This document shows, piece by piece, positions 8,134-17,485 of a DNA stretch of 64,000 nucleotides. Each line of letters opens with the position of its first letter. Positions within the stretch are counted from its first letter, which is position 1. Position numbers and translations under genes: made by a program. The DNA lies in assembly GCF_018613875.1 (NCBI RefSeq), contig NZ_JAGGPJ010000001.1, positions 106,199 through 170,198 of the forward strand, read 5' to 3'. Source of the DNA: Arthrobacter sp. ISL-28. Lineage in GTDB: Bacteria; Actinomycetota; Actinomycetes; Actinomycetales; Micrococcaceae. The notes below the pieces were generated by a model. The model ran no database searches. It worked only from the letters and a program-made list of their open reading frames with translations, and had not been told where the DNA came from.

Positions 8134-9006
8134 ATGAGAATTGCTGTAACCGGCGGAAGCGGAAAGCTTGGGCGCAGCGTAGTCCGCAGGCTCACCGAAG
8201 ACGGCCACGCCATCCTGAACCTGGACCGGGCGGGGGAGAGGAGTGCGGCGCTCGCCGTGGTGGACCTGCGGGACTATGGCCAGGTTGTGGACGTCATCCT
8301 TGGCCTGGATGACCGGCACCGGGGATTTGATGCGATTGTCCACCTTGCCGCCATCCCGGCTCCGGGACTTGTGCCGGACGCCGCCACCTTCGAAAACAAC
8401 ATGCTGTCCACGTACAACGTGTTCCAGGCGGCCCGCAGGGCCGGTATCAAGAAAGTCGTTTACGCTTCCAGTGAGACGCTGCTGGGACTGCCGTTCGACG
8501 TCGACCCTCCCTATATCCCGGTGGATGAGGAATATCCGGCGCGGCCGGAAAGCACCTACTCGCTGGTGAAGCACCTGGAGGAGCGGATGGCAATCGAAAT
8601 GACGAGGTGGGACCCGGAGCTCAGCATCACGGGCCTGCGGTTCTCCAACGTGATGGATCCCGAGGACTATGAGGCCTTCCCGTCCTTCGACGCTGACGCG
8701 ACCCTGCGCAAATGGAACCTCTGGGGCTACATCGACGGCCGCGACGGTGCCCAGGCGGTGGCGCGCGCCTTGGAGAACGCCAAGCCCGGGTTCGAGGCCT
8801 TCATTATCGCCAATGAAGACACGGTGATGAGCCGTTCCAGCGCGAGCCTGGCAGCCGAAGTATTTCCCAACGTCAAAGTGACCAAGGAGTTGGGGGAACA
8901 CGAAACGATGCTTTCCATCGACAAGGCAAAGCGGCTCCTCGGATTCGCGCCCGAGCACAGCTGGCGGACTTACCATTCGAACCGCACCACCCCAACCGAA
9001 GACTGA
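8134..9006 (+). CDS. NAD(P)-dependent sugar epimerase/dehydratase-like SDR
   Basis: 290 residues of the extended short-chain dehydrogenase family. The nucleotide-binding TGGSGKLG motif is at residues 6-13, DLRDY marks the adenine-pocket region, VHLAAIP is the HLAA strand, and the catalytic pair is in the YSLVK motif (Tyr-x-x-x-Lys) near 149-153. It resembles uronate dehydrogenases and nucleoside-sugar epimerases of actinobacteria. AGAGGAGA precedes ATG 8134. It lies just before the sugar-acid gene cluster, so oxidation of a uronate or related sugar is possible but not shown. Confidence 0.78.
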   Translation: MRIAVTGGSGKLGRSVVRRLTEDGHAILNLDRAGERSAALAVVDLRDYGQVVDVILGLDDRHRGFDAIVHLAAIPAPGLVPDAATFENNMLSTYNVFQAARRAGIKKVVYASSETLLGLPFDVDPPYIPVDEEYPARPESTYSLVKHLEERMAIEMTRWDPELSITGLRFSNVMDPEDYEAFPSFDADATLRKWNLWGYIDGRDGAQAVARALENAKPGFEAFIIANEDTVMSRSSASLAAEVFPNVKVTKELGEHETMLSIDKAKRLLGFAPEHSWRTYHSNRTTPTED

Positions 9007-9043
9007 AGATGCACCCTGGTTTGGAGTGCCGGACTGTTAGGAC

Positions 9044-9844
9044 TTAATTGTCCGTTCGCCGCCCGCCCTCAGCTGCAGGCTCTGTAACAGCGGTTTCAGG
9101 AACAGCCCCTTCCCTGGCATCGCCTTCCTGCCGGAACCAGATATCGCCCATCTCCTCGGTGGACTGCTCCACGATCCTGCTCATTGCGGCGTGGGCCCGT
9201 TCTGCTTCACCGCGTTGGATTGCGCTCGCCACCTCAACGTGCAGTTGCAGTGCCTCGTGGTGCGGGAGGTGCGGCATGAGGCCGTGCTCGGTGCGGCCGG
9301 TGAGGACCTCACGGACCAGGTTATGGAGCTGGGAGAACATAGGGTTCCCCGACGCCTTGAGTACAGCGGCGTGGAAGTCGATGTCCAGCAGAAGGAATTG
9401 CTCCTGGTTGTCTCCCTGGCCTGCTGCCCACAGCTTCGCTGCCAGGGAGACGAGGTCGCTTCCGTCCTCCAGCGAAATGCGGCCCGCGGCGAGCCGGGCC
9501 GCCTGCGGCTCAATCGCACCGCGGAGTTCGTTCAGTGCCCGTAGCTGGTCTAGCCGTGCTGATGACGCCAGCCGCCAGCGGATGACCTGGGGATCGTAGA
9601 GGTTCCAGCATGCCTCCTCCTGGACCACTGTCCCGAGGCGACGCCGGGACTCCAGCATGCCCATGGAGCAGAGCACCTTCGTCGCTTCCCGGACAACCGA
9701 CCGGGCGACCTTGTGCTCGGCTTCCAGCTCGTCGATCCGGAGGACGGCGTGCGGCGGAAGCGTGCCGTCTGCAATAGCGAGACCCAGCCGCTCCAGAAAC
9801 GAACTCGGCATGTAGTGGGAGTGCTCCGCCTTTGGAGATTTCAT
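9044..9844 (-). CDS. FadR-type GntR family regulator of the sugar-acid operon
   Basis: 266 residues: winged helix-turn-helix at about 20-80 (VLRIDELEAEHKVARSVVRE), then an all-helical FCD ligand domain (about 95-235) with the expected metal/acid-binding Asp and His residues (DIDFHAAV, HEALQLHVEV). Divergent from the binding protein gene at 9978, so it most likely represses the transport and catabolic operon and responds to a sugar acid or keto-deoxy acid, as FCD regulators such as DgoR and ExuR do. The mRNA may be leaderless: a TATGAT hexamer ends six bases before ATG 9844. Confidence 0.85.
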   Translation of the reverse strand: MKSPKAEHSHYMPSSFLERLGLAIADGTLPPHAVLRIDELEAEHKVARSVVREATKVLCSMGMLESRRRLGTVVQEEACWNLYDPQVIRWRLASSARLDQLRALNELRGAIEPQAARLAAGRISLEDGSDLVSLAAKLWAAGQGDNQEQFLLLDIDFHAAVLKASGNPMFSQLHNLVREVLTGRTEHGLMPHLPHHEALQLHVEVASAIQRGEAERAHAAMSRIVEQSTEEMGDIWFRQEGDAREGAVPETAVTEPAAEGGRRTDN

Positions 9845-9850
9845 AAATAA

Positions 9851-9856
9851 ATCATA
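9851..9856 (-). promoter_or_regulatory. Putative -10 element of a leaderless transcript
   Basis: TATGAT on the minus strand lies six bases upstream of the regulator's ATG and no Shine-Dalgarno sequence is present, which fits leaderless translation, common in actinobacteria. No good -35 is seen. The TAAATAAA at 9844-9851 is repeated in inverted form at 9889-9896 and may belong to the regulator's operator. Confidence 0.45.
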
Positions 9857-9977
9857 CTGGTGTGGCGCAAGGGGTTGTTTAAGTCCGCTTTATTTACCTA
9901 TGCTCGCTTCCAGAGCAGATGCAAGGATGCGTTTGCAGGCGGCCAGCGACAAGCTGGCCCTGATTTAGGGAGTCGTA

Positions 9978-11258
9978 ATGAAGCGACGTTCAGTAATGAA
10001 GTATGCGGCCGTCGCCGCGGCCCTCTCGCTGGGGCTGACCGCCTGCGGAGGCGGAAGCAGCGAGTCCAAAGGCTCGGACACTGTCCGGGTCACCCTCGCT
10101 AATCACGTCTGGAGCGAGGGAATCAAGGCAGCGATACCCGAGTTTGAGAAATCCTCCGGACTCAAGGTCGAACTCACCCAACTCGGTGAAGACCAGCTCT
10201 CCGACCAGTACAACGTCAAGCTCAACGCGGGCAGCGACGAAATCGACGTCATGATGTACCGCCCGCTGCAGGAAGGCAAGGCGTTTGCCCGCAACGGCTA
10301 CCTCGCCGACCTGACCAGCAAGGTTGCCGAAGACGCGGAGTGGGACTGGAAGGACTACCAAGACGGGCCCGTGCAGGCCAGCACTTACGAGGACAAGGTG
10401 ACGGGCGTCCCCATCATCACCGAACGTGAGGTCCTCTACTACCGCAAGGACCTGCTGAAGGCCGCCGGCCTCGACGTTCCCAAGACCATGGAGGAGCTCG
10501 AGGCTGCGGCAAAGAAGATCTCCTCGGCAGACACGGCAGGCTTCGTGGCCCGGACCGGCAAGTCCGCAGCCGTCACCCAGTTCTCCAGCTTCCTGTACAG
10601 CTTCGGCGGTGACTTCATGGATGAAAGCGGCAAGTCCGCCGTCGGAACCGAAGAAGCCAAAAAGGCCTACGCCTTCTACGGCGGCCTCATCAAGAACTAC
10701 GGCCCCAAGAACGTCAGCACGGACATGAGCTGGCCCGAGGCAATGGCCATCTTCACCCAGGGCAAGGCCGCCTTCTACACCGAGGCGGATTCCCTCTACA
10801 AGAACGCCACGGATCCGGCCAAGTCCAAGGTCGCTGACACCGTTGGCTTCGCGCCGCTGCCGGCCGGGCCGGCCGGTTCCAAGCCGTACAACATCCCGTC
10901 CTGGGGCCTCGCCGTCAACGAGGCTTCGGCCAACCAGGACAACGCCTGGAAGTTCATCAAGTGGGCCACGAGCAAGGAGCGCACCTTTGCGGCACAGAAG
11001 GCCGGCGTCCCCGGCCCCCGCGCGTCCGTCTGGGCCGATCCCGCCGGCACCGCCACCTACCCGAAAGACCTCGCAGCTGCCATCGCCGTGAGCGCTGAAA
11101 ACGGCGTTGGCCACGACCGCCCGCAGGTCCTCACCGTGGGCAAGGCCCGTGAAATCGTCGGCGGCCCCATCGTCGCCTCCATCACCGGCGCCGACGCGGC
11201 TGCAGCCGCCGACACGGCCAACACCGCGTTCCAGAAGTTCCTGGACGACGAAAAGTAA
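9978..11258 (+). CDS. ABC transporter sugar-acid/sugar binding lipoprotein (CUT1 type)
   Basis: 426 residues. A signal peptide with lipobox LTAC (Cys22) anchors it outside the membrane. The fold is that of family 1 extracellular binding proteins (VTLANHVWSEGIKAAIPEFE near the N-terminus, DVMMYRPLQEGKAFARNGYL, GVPIITEREVLYYRKDLL, KSAVGTEEAKKAYAFYGGLI). It is the first gene of an operon with two permeases and sugar-acid enzymes, so galactonate, mannonate or an oligosaccharide giving them is the probable ligand. GGGAGTCGTA precedes ATG 9978; a second ATG six codons later is possible but would shorten the signal. Confidence 0.88.
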   Translation: MKRRSVMKYAAVAAALSLGLTACGGGSSESKGSDTVRVTLANHVWSEGIKAAIPEFEKSSGLKVELTQLGEDQLSDQYNVKLNAGSDEIDVMMYRPLQEGKAFARNGYLADLTSKVAEDAEWDWKDYQDGPVQASTYEDKVTGVPIITEREVLYYRKDLLKAAGLDVPKTMEELEAAAKKISSADTAGFVARTGKSAAVTQFSSFLYSFGGDFMDESGKSAVGTEEAKKAYAFYGGLIKNYGPKNVSTDMSWPEAMAIFTQGKAAFYTEADSLYKNATDPAKSKVADTVGFAPLPAGPAGSKPYNIPSWGLAVNEASANQDNAWKFIKWATSKERTFAAQKAGVPGPRASVWADPAGTATYPKDLAAAIAVSAENGVGHDRPQVLTVGKAREIVGGPIVASITGADAAAAADTANTAFQKFLDDEK

Positions 11259-11270
11259 GTAACTAAGCGC

Positions 11271-11307
11271 GACGGCGGGACTACCGCCTGGCTGTTGTCC
11301 CGCCGTC
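11271..11307. other. Intergenic stem-loop between binding protein and permease genes
   Basis: An 11-bp perfect stem (GACGGCGGGAC with GTCCCGCCGTC) lies 13 bp after the stop of the binding protein gene. There is no U-run, so rather than ending transcription it may block 3' decay and keep binding-protein mRNA in excess over permease mRNA, as known for maltose-type operons. Confidence 0.65.
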
Positions 11308-11346
11308 GTCCGCTGAAGATTTCACCCCCAACTCCTTAGGTGAACC

Positions 11347-12285
11347 ATGTCTGTACTGACCCCTGCACGGACCTCCGGACGAACGGTTAGCGCCCAGGAG
11401 AATTTCTCCGCCTGGGCCAACCGCCACCGGAAATGGCTGTTCGCAGCGCCCGCCATGATCTTCGTGGGCGTCCTCATCATCTTTCCGCTCGCCTGGACCC
11501 TGTACCTGAGCCTGACCGATTCCCAGGGGTCGGTGCGCGCGGCATCGGACTTCGTGGGTTTCGAAAACTATGCCACGGTCCTCACCGACACCGAACGGTT
11601 CTGGCCGGCCGTGGGCCGCACGCTGTCCTTCACCCTCGTGGCGCTCGGCTGCGAAATCATTCTCGGCATGGGCATTGCCCTGCTCCTGTGGCGTCCGTTC
11701 CGCGGTGAAAAGTGGGTCCGCGTGGCCATTTTGCTGCCGCTCGTGGCCACTCCCGTGGCGGTCGGCATGATGTGGCGCCTGATCTTCGATCCGAACATCG
11801 GCTTCGCCAACCAGCTGCTGGGCCTCGTGGGCATTCCGCCGCAGCCGTGGCTCTCCGGGCAGGATTCCGCGCTGCCCACCACCATTTTCATGGACGTCTG
11901 GCAGTGGACCCCCATGGTGGTCCTCATTCTCCTGGCCGGACTGACAGCCCTCTCCGACGAGCCGGACGAGGCCGCCCGCATGGACGGCGCCAACGCATTC
12001 CAGCGCTTCTTCTACGTCACCCTGCCGCTCATGATGCCCACGGTCATCGCGGCCATCCTGCTTCGCGGCATCGACGCCCTGAAGACCTTCGACATCCTCT
12101 ACGCCACCAAGGGCAAGGGCGGCGGTTCCTTCCACGAGGTAGAGACCCTGAACGTCTACGCCTACGGACTGAGCTTCGACTACAACCAGTACGGGCTGTC
12201 CTCGGCCGTGCTGATCCTGTTCTTCATGATCATCATTGGCTCCATGTGGCTGCTGACCATGCGCAAGAAAGCGGTAAGCAAATGA
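11347..12285 (+). CDS. Sugar ABC transporter permease, subunit 1
   Basis: 312 residues with six predicted membrane segments; the first is LFAAPAMIFVGVLIIFPLAW (about 35-54). The MalF-type EAA loop is visible as EAARMDGANAFQRFFYVTLP near 215-235, the contact point for the ATPase. Pairs with the next gene, which it overlaps by four bases (ATGA). No ATPase gene is in the operon; as in many actinobacterial CUT1 systems, a shared ATPase (MsiK type) encoded elsewhere is probably used. Confidence 0.9.
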   Translation: MSVLTPARTSGRTVSAQENFSAWANRHRKWLFAAPAMIFVGVLIIFPLAWTLYLSLTDSQGSVRAASDFVGFENYATVLTDTERFWPAVGRTLSFTLVALGCEIILGMGIALLLWRPFRGEKWVRVAILLPLVATPVAVGMMWRLIFDPNIGFANQLLGLVGIPPQPWLSGQDSALPTTIFMDVWQWTPMVVLILLAGLTALSDEPDEAARMDGANAFQRFFYVTLPLMMPTVIAAILLRGIDALKTFDILYATKGKGGGSFHEVETLNVYAYGLSFDYNQYGLSSAVLILFFMIIIGSMWLLTMRKKAVSK

Positions 12286-13163
12286 CCCTCCTGACTGAAC
12301 CCCAGGCACCGGCGCGGCAACGGCCACAGATGGCACGCCGCAGGAAGCCGCTGCGCAGCCGCGCCTACAAGACCTTCCGCGTGGTGGCCCTGATCGCGGT
12401 GGTGCTGTTCCTGATCGCGCCGCTGTTCTGGATGCTGCTGGCCTCCTTCAAGACCAACGTGGACATCTACGACGCCGGCAAGTCCTTCCTATTCACGCCC
12501 ACCGGCGAGAACTACGCCAACGTGCTGCAGCGCAACAACTACTTCGTCTTCATCCTCAACAGCTTCTGGGTGGCCTTCGTTTCCACGGCCCTGTCGCTGG
12601 TCCTGGGCGTCCCGGCCGCCTACGCCATGAGCCGGTTCACCATGCACCGCTCGGCGCTGGTGGTCCTGATGGCCCGCGTCATCCCCGGCGTCTCCCTGCT
12701 GGTGCCCTGGTACTACGTCTTCTCCAACCTGAAGATGGTGGGCGGGTTTGAGGTGCTGATCCTCAGCCACATGTTCGTCGCCCTGCCGCTGATCGTGTAC
12801 ATCATGATGAGCTACTTCGATTCGCTGCCGCTGGAACTCGAGGAGTCGGCGCAGGTGGACGGACTTACGCCGATCGGCGCGTTCCGCCGCATCACCCTGC
12901 CGCTGTCCGTGGCCGGCATGGCCACCGCGGGGATCCTGTCCTTCATCTTCTCGTGGAACAACTTCATGTTCGCGCTGGTCCTGTCCGGCTCGAAGACGAA
13001 GACTCTGCCCGTGGCCATCTTCGACTTCGTCTCCTACGCCAGCATCGACTGGGGCGGACTGATGGCCGCCGCCACCGTGGTGACCATCCCGATCATGATC
13101 ATTGCGCTCTTCACGCAGAAATACATCGTGTCCGGCATGACCGCCGGCGCCACCAAGGGCTAG
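12282..13163 (+). CDS. Sugar ABC transporter permease, subunit 2
   Basis: 293 residues from ATG 12282, which overlaps the stop of the previous permease. MalG-type protein with six membrane segments; the first is VVALIAVVLFLIAPLFWMLL. The EAA loop reads ELEESAQVDGLTPIGAFRRI (about 184-203). The N-terminal 25 residues are basic and cytoplasmic. The longer open frame reaching back to 11712 is an artefact of GC-rich codon use. Confidence 0.9.
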   Translation: MTLLTEPQAPARQRPQMARRRKPLRSRAYKTFRVVALIAVVLFLIAPLFWMLLASFKTNVDIYDAGKSFLFTPTGENYANVLQRNNYFVFILNSFWVAFVSTALSLVLGVPAAYAMSRFTMHRSALVVLMARVIPGVSLLVPWYYVFSNLKMVGGFEVLILSHMFVALPLIVYIMMSYFDSLPLELEESAQVDGLTPIGAFRRITLPLSVAGMATAGILSFIFSWNNFMFALVLSGSKTKTLPVAIFDFVSYASIDWGGLMAAATVVTIPIMIIALFTQKYIVSGMTAGATKG

Positions 13164-13172
13164 GGGTACACC

Positions 13173-14321
13173 GTGACGCGCATCAGCAGAGTAGAAACCT
13201 TCCTCGTCCCGCCGCGCTGGCTGTTCGTCCGCGTCGAGACGGACAGCGGGATCGTGGGCTGGGGAGAGGCAAGCTGCGAGGGCCGCAGCGAAACCGTCCG
13301 CACCGCCGTCGGGCAGCTCTCCGAACTCCTGATCGGCCAGGACGCCCTCCGGATCGAGGACCACTGGCAGGTCATGACCAAGGGCTCCTTCTACCGAGGC
13401 GGACCCATCCTGGCCAGCGCCGTGTCCGGGCTGGACCAGGCGCTGTGGGACATCGCCGGCAAGCACTTCAACGCCCCGGTCCACCAGCTGCTCGGCGGCC
13501 CGGTCCGCGACCGCATCCGGATGTACGGCTGGGTGGGCGGGGACGAACCCAACGAGGTGGCCGACCAGATCAGCGCCCAGCTGGAAGTGGGCCTGACCGC
13601 CGTCAAAATGAACGCTAGCGGCCGGATGAGCCCGGTCGCCTCCGTCGCAGAGCTCGACGGCGTGGTCCGCCGGGTGGCCGCCGCCCGGGAAGTCCTGGGG
13701 GACCACCGGGACGTGGCCGTTGATTTCCATGGCCGCTTCAGCCTTGCCAACGCCCGCCGCGTGGCGCCGCTGCTGGAGCCGTACCGGCCGTTCTTTCTTG
13801 AGGAACCGGTGGTGCCGGAGAACACCCACCTGCTCCGCGAATTCACATCGTCCACCACGACGCCGGTGTCCACCGGTGAGCGGCTGTACAGCCGGCAGGA
13901 GTTCCTGCCCGCGCTGCAGGCCGGCATCGCGGTGGCCCAGCCCGACCTCTCCCATGCGGGCGGCATCACCGAAGTCCGCAAGATCGCCTCCCTCGCCGAG
14001 GTGTATGAGGTGCAACTGGCGCCGCATTGCCCCCTGGGTCCGCTGGCCCTGGCAGCCTGCCTTCAGGTGGGCTTCGCGACGCATAACTTCCTGATCCAGG
14101 AGCAGAGCATCGGCATCCACTACAACCAGGGCGCGGAAGTCCTGGACTATGTGGTGGACAAGACGCCGTTGAAGTTCGTGGACGGGCACATTGAACGGCT
14201 CACGGGACCTGGCCTGGGCATTGAGATTGACGAAGCGATTGTCCGCGCGGCCGACAAACAGGGCCATGCCTGGCGTGGCCCGGTGTGGCGGCACCCGGAC
14301 GGGTCGTTCGCCGAGTGGTGA
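13173..14321 (+). CDS. dgoD: D-galactonate dehydratase (enolase superfamily)
   Basis: 382 residues; removes water from D-galactonate to give 2-keto-3-deoxygalactonate, with Mg2+. Family marks of galactonate dehydratase are all visible: VDFHGRF (metal-binding Asp and catalytic His), LEEPV and GERLYS (two Glu metal ligands), DLSHAGGI and APHCPLGP with the second catalytic His, then QEQSIGIHYN. Start is GTG 13173 after TAGGGGT, ten bases behind the permease stop, so it belongs to the same operon. Specificity for galactonate over related acids is inferred from the motifs. Confidence 0.85.
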   Translation: MTRISRVETFLVPPRWLFVRVETDSGIVGWGEASCEGRSETVRTAVGQLSELLIGQDALRIEDHWQVMTKGSFYRGGPILASAVSGLDQALWDIAGKHFNAPVHQLLGGPVRDRIRMYGWVGGDEPNEVADQISAQLEVGLTAVKMNASGRMSPVASVAELDGVVRRVAAAREVLGDHRDVAVDFHGRFSLANARRVAPLLEPYRPFFLEEPVVPENTHLLREFTSSTTTPVSTGERLYSRQEFLPALQAGIAVAQPDLSHAGGITEVRKIASLAEVYEVQLAPHCPLGPLALAACLQVGFATHNFLIQEQSIGIHYNQGAEVLDYVVDKTPLKFVDGHIERLTGPGLGIEIDEAIVRAADKQGHAWRGPVWRHPDGSFAEW

Positions 14322-14331
14322 GCGGGTGGAG

Positions 14332-14360
14332 CCCCGAGTGATGAACCCCGACTGATGAAC
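14332..14360. repeat. Tandem duplication of 14-15 bp between two genes
   Basis: CCCCGAGTGATGAAC is followed directly by CCCGACTGATGAAC, just after the dehydratase stop and before the aldolase ribosome site. One of several such duplications in the window. Confidence 0.7.
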
Positions 14361-14377
14361 CCGGAAGGAGAGCGCTG

Positions 14378-15076
14378 ATGATCAAGCAAGACGTGGAGAG
14401 GCCCGCAATGGAGAACACCTTGACCCCTAAGTCCCTGCTGGTTGGAATCAGGGAAACGCGGCTCGTCGCGATCGTGCGCGGCACCGACGGCCCCGCCGCC
14501 GGACAAGCTGCCCTCGCCGCGATGGAGGAAGGGTTCCGCTTCGTTGAAATTGCACTGACCACGCCCGGCGCCCTTGGGGCCATCCGGGATGTGCGCGCAG
14601 CGGCACCCGCGGGCTGCTTTGTCGGGGCGGGGACGGTTTTGACGGCGCGGGATGTTGACGACGTCGCCGAGGCTGGAGCCCAGTTCACAGTGACGCCGGC
14701 CCTCACGGAGTCGATTGTGGAATCAGCACGGCGGGGGATCCCCGTGCTGGCCGGTGCACTGACCCCGAGCGAGGCCTTGGAGGCGATGAACTGCGGTGCC
14801 ACGGCGGTCAAACTCTTCCCTGCATCCATCGGCGGGCCGCGCTACCTCAAGGCGCTGCGCGACCCCTTTCCGGACATTCCCTTCATCGCCGTGGGCGGCG
14901 TGGGGCTGGAGGAAGCGGCCAGCTACTGGGAAGCCGGCGCAATCGGCGTTGGACTCGGCGGACCGCTGTTCGGTGACGCCGGCTCCGGCGGGGACCTGGC
15001 TCCGGTGCGTGAGCGCGCCCGCGGCTTCGTCAATCTGGCCGCCGACTTCGGCAGCCGGACGGCAGCGCTGCGGTGA
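14378..15076 (+). CDS. 2-keto-3-deoxy-6-phospho-sugar-acid aldolase (KDPG/KDPGal type)
   Basis: 232 residues, class I aldolase. It would split 2-keto-3-deoxy-6-phosphogalactonate or -gluconate into pyruvate and glyceraldehyde 3-phosphate. Typical sites: VEIALTTP with the catalytic Glu57, GAGTVL near 83-88, and the Schiff-base Lys145 in TAVKLFPAS. GGAAGGAGAG precedes ATG 14378. The C-terminal 30 residues (after GGPLFGD) are a little longer than in E. coli Eda. Its last codon overlaps the GTG of the kinase gene, which indicates coupled translation of the two consecutive pathway steps. Confidence 0.85.
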   Translation: MIKQDVERPAMENTLTPKSLLVGIRETRLVAIVRGTDGPAAGQAALAAMEEGFRFVEIALTTPGALGAIRDVRAAAPAGCFVGAGTVLTARDVDDVAEAGAQFTVTPALTESIVESARRGIPVLAGALTPSEALEAMNCGATAVKLFPASIGGPRYLKALRDPFPDIPFIAVGGVGLEEAASYWEAGAIGVGLGGPLFGDAGSGGDLAPVRERARGFVNLAADFGSRTAALR

Positions 15077-16086
15077 CGGCCGCCGTCGACCTCCTGACTA
15101 TGGGTGAATCCATGGTGTCGCTGCGATCCGACGGTCCGCTGTCGGCGGGAGGCAGCCTGTCGATGCACGTGGCCGGTGCCGAATCGAACGTGGCCGTCGG
15201 GGCGGCACGGCTGGGGCACCGTGTGCGGTGGGCCGGCGTGGTGGGCGCCGATCCGCACGGTGAGTTCATTCTGCGCCAACTGCGCTCCGAGGGTGTCGAG
15301 GTCTACCACCGGAAAGAGGCCGCTCGCAACACGGGGGTGATGTTCCTGGAGCAGCGGACTGCGGACGTCAGCCGTGCCTTCTACTACCGGGCCGGATCGG
15401 CCGGGTCCACGCTCAGCATCCCCGACGTACACGCAGCGCTCCGGGACGGCGCCAGAGCGGTCCACCTGACCGGAATCACGGCCGCCCTCAGCCCTGAGGC
15501 GCGGCGCGCAGTGGAGTACGCCGCCGAACGCGCCACCGGCGAGGGCATCCTGGTTTCGCTGGACGTCAACTACCGGGCCAAGCTCTGGTCACGGGATGAG
15601 GCGCGCGCCGCCCTCGCCCCGATCGCCCGGCACGCAGCGATCGTGATCGCCTCGGAGGATGAACTGGACCTTGTGGCGCCGGGTGCGGATCCGGGTCAGG
15701 ATCCCGATTCCGATCCGGATTCCGGCCCGGCAGCGGGCCTTTCCGACGCCGACGAGTTTCTCCTCGCGAAGCGGCTGCTGGAACAGGGCGTGCGGGAGGT
15801 GGTGGTCAAGCGGGGTGCCGCCGGTGCTGCCGCCTACACCGCCGACGGGCGGTGGGAGGTGCCCGCCGTGCCGGTGACCAGCATCGATACCGTCGGCGCC
15901 GGGGATGCCTTCACCGCCGGCTACCTCTCTGCGCTCCTCGACGGCGAAGACGTGGCCGGGCGGCTGCAGCGCGGCGCCGTCGCGGGAGCCTTCGCCGTCA
16001 GCACGGCCGGTGACTGGGAAGGCCTCCCGAGCACCGGGGAGCTCGCGCTGTTGGGCAACCACATTGCCGGCAGCACCCAACGCTAG
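15073..16086 (+). CDS. PfkB-family 2-keto-3-deoxy-sugar-acid kinase
   Basis: 337 residues. PfkB/ribokinase fold with N-terminal GESMVSLRS and GGSLSMHVAGAESNVAVGAA, and the C-terminal signature DTVGAGDAFTAGY whose Asp is the catalytic base. In this operon it most likely phosphorylates 2-keto-3-deoxygalactonate or -gluconate for the adjacent aldolase. Start is GTG 15073, overlapping the aldolase stop. Residues about 206-217 hold a 12-bp tandem repeat (15688-15723) coding DPGQ DPDS DPDS, a surface-loop insertion that most relatives lack. Confidence 0.82.
   Translation: MTAAVDLLTMGESMVSLRSDGPLSAGGSLSMHVAGAESNVAVGAARLGHRVRWAGVVGADPHGEFILRQLRSEGVEVYHRKEAARNTGVMFLEQRTADVSRAFYYRAGSAGSTLSIPDVHAALRDGARAVHLTGITAALSPEARRAVEYAAERATGEGILVSLDVNYRAKLWSRDEARAALAPIARHAAIVIASEDELDLVAPGADPGQDPDSDPDSGPAAGLSDADEFLLAKRLLEQGVREVVVKRGAAGAAAYTADGRWEVPAVPVTSIDTVGAGDAFTAGYLSALLDGEDVAGRLQRGAVAGAFAVSTAGDWEGLPSTGELALLGNHIAGSTQR
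15688..15723 (+). repeat. In-frame 12-bp tandem repeat inside the kinase gene
   Basis: Three units near GATCCGGATTCC encode DPGQ-DPDS-DPDS. The period is a multiple of three, so the frame is kept. Confidence 0.75.
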
Positions 16087-16148
16087 ACGCCCGGCCGGAA
16101 GGCCGGAAACCGTACATCGACTGACCTGAAAGAAAGCCTGGACCTGTT

Positions 16149-17378
16149 GTGAAAATCATTGCCGCGGAAGTCTTTGTGACGAGCCCCTCCCGTAATTTCG
16201 TGACTCTTCGTGTCACTACCGAGGATGGTGTGACCGGTATCGGTGACGCCACGCTGAACGGGCGCGAGCTCGCCGTCGCGGCGTACTTGAAGGAGCATGT
16301 CGCGCAGTTGCTGGTCGGGAAGGATCCGCACCGGATCGAGGACACCTGGCAGTTCCTGTACCGGTCCTCGTACTGGCGGCGGGGGCCGGTGACAATGGCC
16401 GCGATCGCGGCGGTGGACATGGCGTTGTGGGACATCAAGGGCAAGATGGCGGGCATGCCGGTGTACCAGCTCCTGGGCGGTGCGTCGAGGAACGGGCTGC
16501 GGGCCTACGGCCACGCTTCGGGTTCGGACATCCCGTCGTTGTTTGATTCGGTCCGGGAGCATCTGGAGCTGGGGTACAAGTCGGTGCGGATCCAGACCGC
16601 CGTGCCGGGGATCAAGGCGGTGTACGGGGTGGCCGCGCAGGCGCAGGCGTCGGGGGAGCGCTACGACTACGAGCCGGCGGGGCGGGGCGCGTTCCCGGTG
16701 GAGGAGGACTGGGACACGCGGGCTTACCTGCGCCACCTGCCCGGGGTGTTCGAGGCGGTGCGGAACGAGTTCGGCCCGGAGCTGCCGCTGCTGCATGACG
16801 GGCACCACCGGATGACGCCGATCCAGGCCGCGAAGCTGGGCAAGGCGCTGGAGCCGTATGACCTGTTCTGGCTGGAGGACTGCACCCCGGCCGAAAACCA
16901 GGAGGCGCTGCGCCTGGTCCGTTCGCACACCACCACGCCGCTGGCCATCGGGGAGATCTTCAACACCGTCTACGACTACCAGACGATCATCAAGGAACAG
17001 CTCATCGACTACGTGCGGGCTGCGTCCACGCACTTTGGCGGGATTTCGCCGCTGAAGAAGGTCATGGACTTCGCCGCGCAGTACCAGATCAAGTCCGGCT
17101 TCCACGGGCCCACAGACATTTCCCCGGTCGGGTTCGCCGCACAGCTGCACGTGGGCCTGGCGATCCACAACTACGGCATCCAGGAATACATGCAGCACTC
17201 CGCCGCCACCAACACGGTGTTTGAGCAGTCCATGACCTTCACCGACGGCTACCTCCATCCGGGCGACAAGCCGGGGATCGGCGTCGGGTTCAACGAGGAA
17301 GCCGCCGCCGCGTATCCGTACCAGCAGGCCTACCTGCCCTACAACCGCCTCGTCGACGGAACAGTCCACGACTGGTGA
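16149..17378 (+). CDS. manD: D-mannonate dehydratase (ManD, enolase superfamily)
   Basis: 409 residues. Dehydrates D-mannonate (or gluconate-type acids in low-activity relatives) to 2-keto-3-deoxygluconate. Seen: [20 protein letters not shown] at the N-terminus, [11 protein letters not shown] with a metal-binding Asp and catalytic His, [12 protein letters not shown], the Glu of IGEIFN, and the ManD C-terminal block HNYGIQEYM and [14 protein letters not shown]. Start is GTG 16149, 62 bp after the kinase. With the upstream dehydratase it makes two entry points to one keto-deoxy acid route. RspA-type paralogues with other roles share these motifs, so substrate is inferred. Confidence 0.83.
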   Translation: MKIIAAEVFVTSPSRNFVTLRVTTEDGVTGIGDATLNGRELAVAAYLKEHVAQLLVGKDPHRIEDTWQFLYRSSYWRRGPVTMAAIAAVDMALWDIKGKMAGMPVYQLLGGASRNGLRAYGHASGSDIPSLFDSVREHLELGYKSVRIQTAVPGIKAVYGVAAQAQASGERYDYEPAGRGAFPVEEDWDTRAYLRHLPGVFEAVRNEFGPELPLLHDGHHRMTPIQAAKLGKALEPYDLFWLEDCTPAENQEALRLVRSHTTTPLAIGEIFNTVYDYQTIIKEQLIDYVRAASTHFGGISPLKKVMDFAAQYQIKSGFHGPTDISPVGFAAQLHVGLAIHNYGIQEYMQHSAATNTVFEQSMTFTDGYLHPGDKPGIGVGFNEEAAAAYPYQQAYLPYNRLVDGTVHDW

Positions 17379-17485
17379 TGAGCAGGGGCTGAGCAGAGTG
17401 GGGTCTCACCCAGGTTCGGGCCGTCCTGAGCATCAGAACGGCGCGAGCTGCTTCCTGGTGGGGATGTGGTGGGACGCGAGTGGCG

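Noticed and set aside
11712..12281. N-terminal extension of the second permease
   Set aside because: The extension is the first permease gene read in another frame; ATG 12282 gives the usual permease length.
12489..14294. 601-codon minus-strand frame across permease and dehydratase genes
   Set aside because: It spans two real genes on the other strand and is rich in Asp/Gly/His as expected of an antisense frame.
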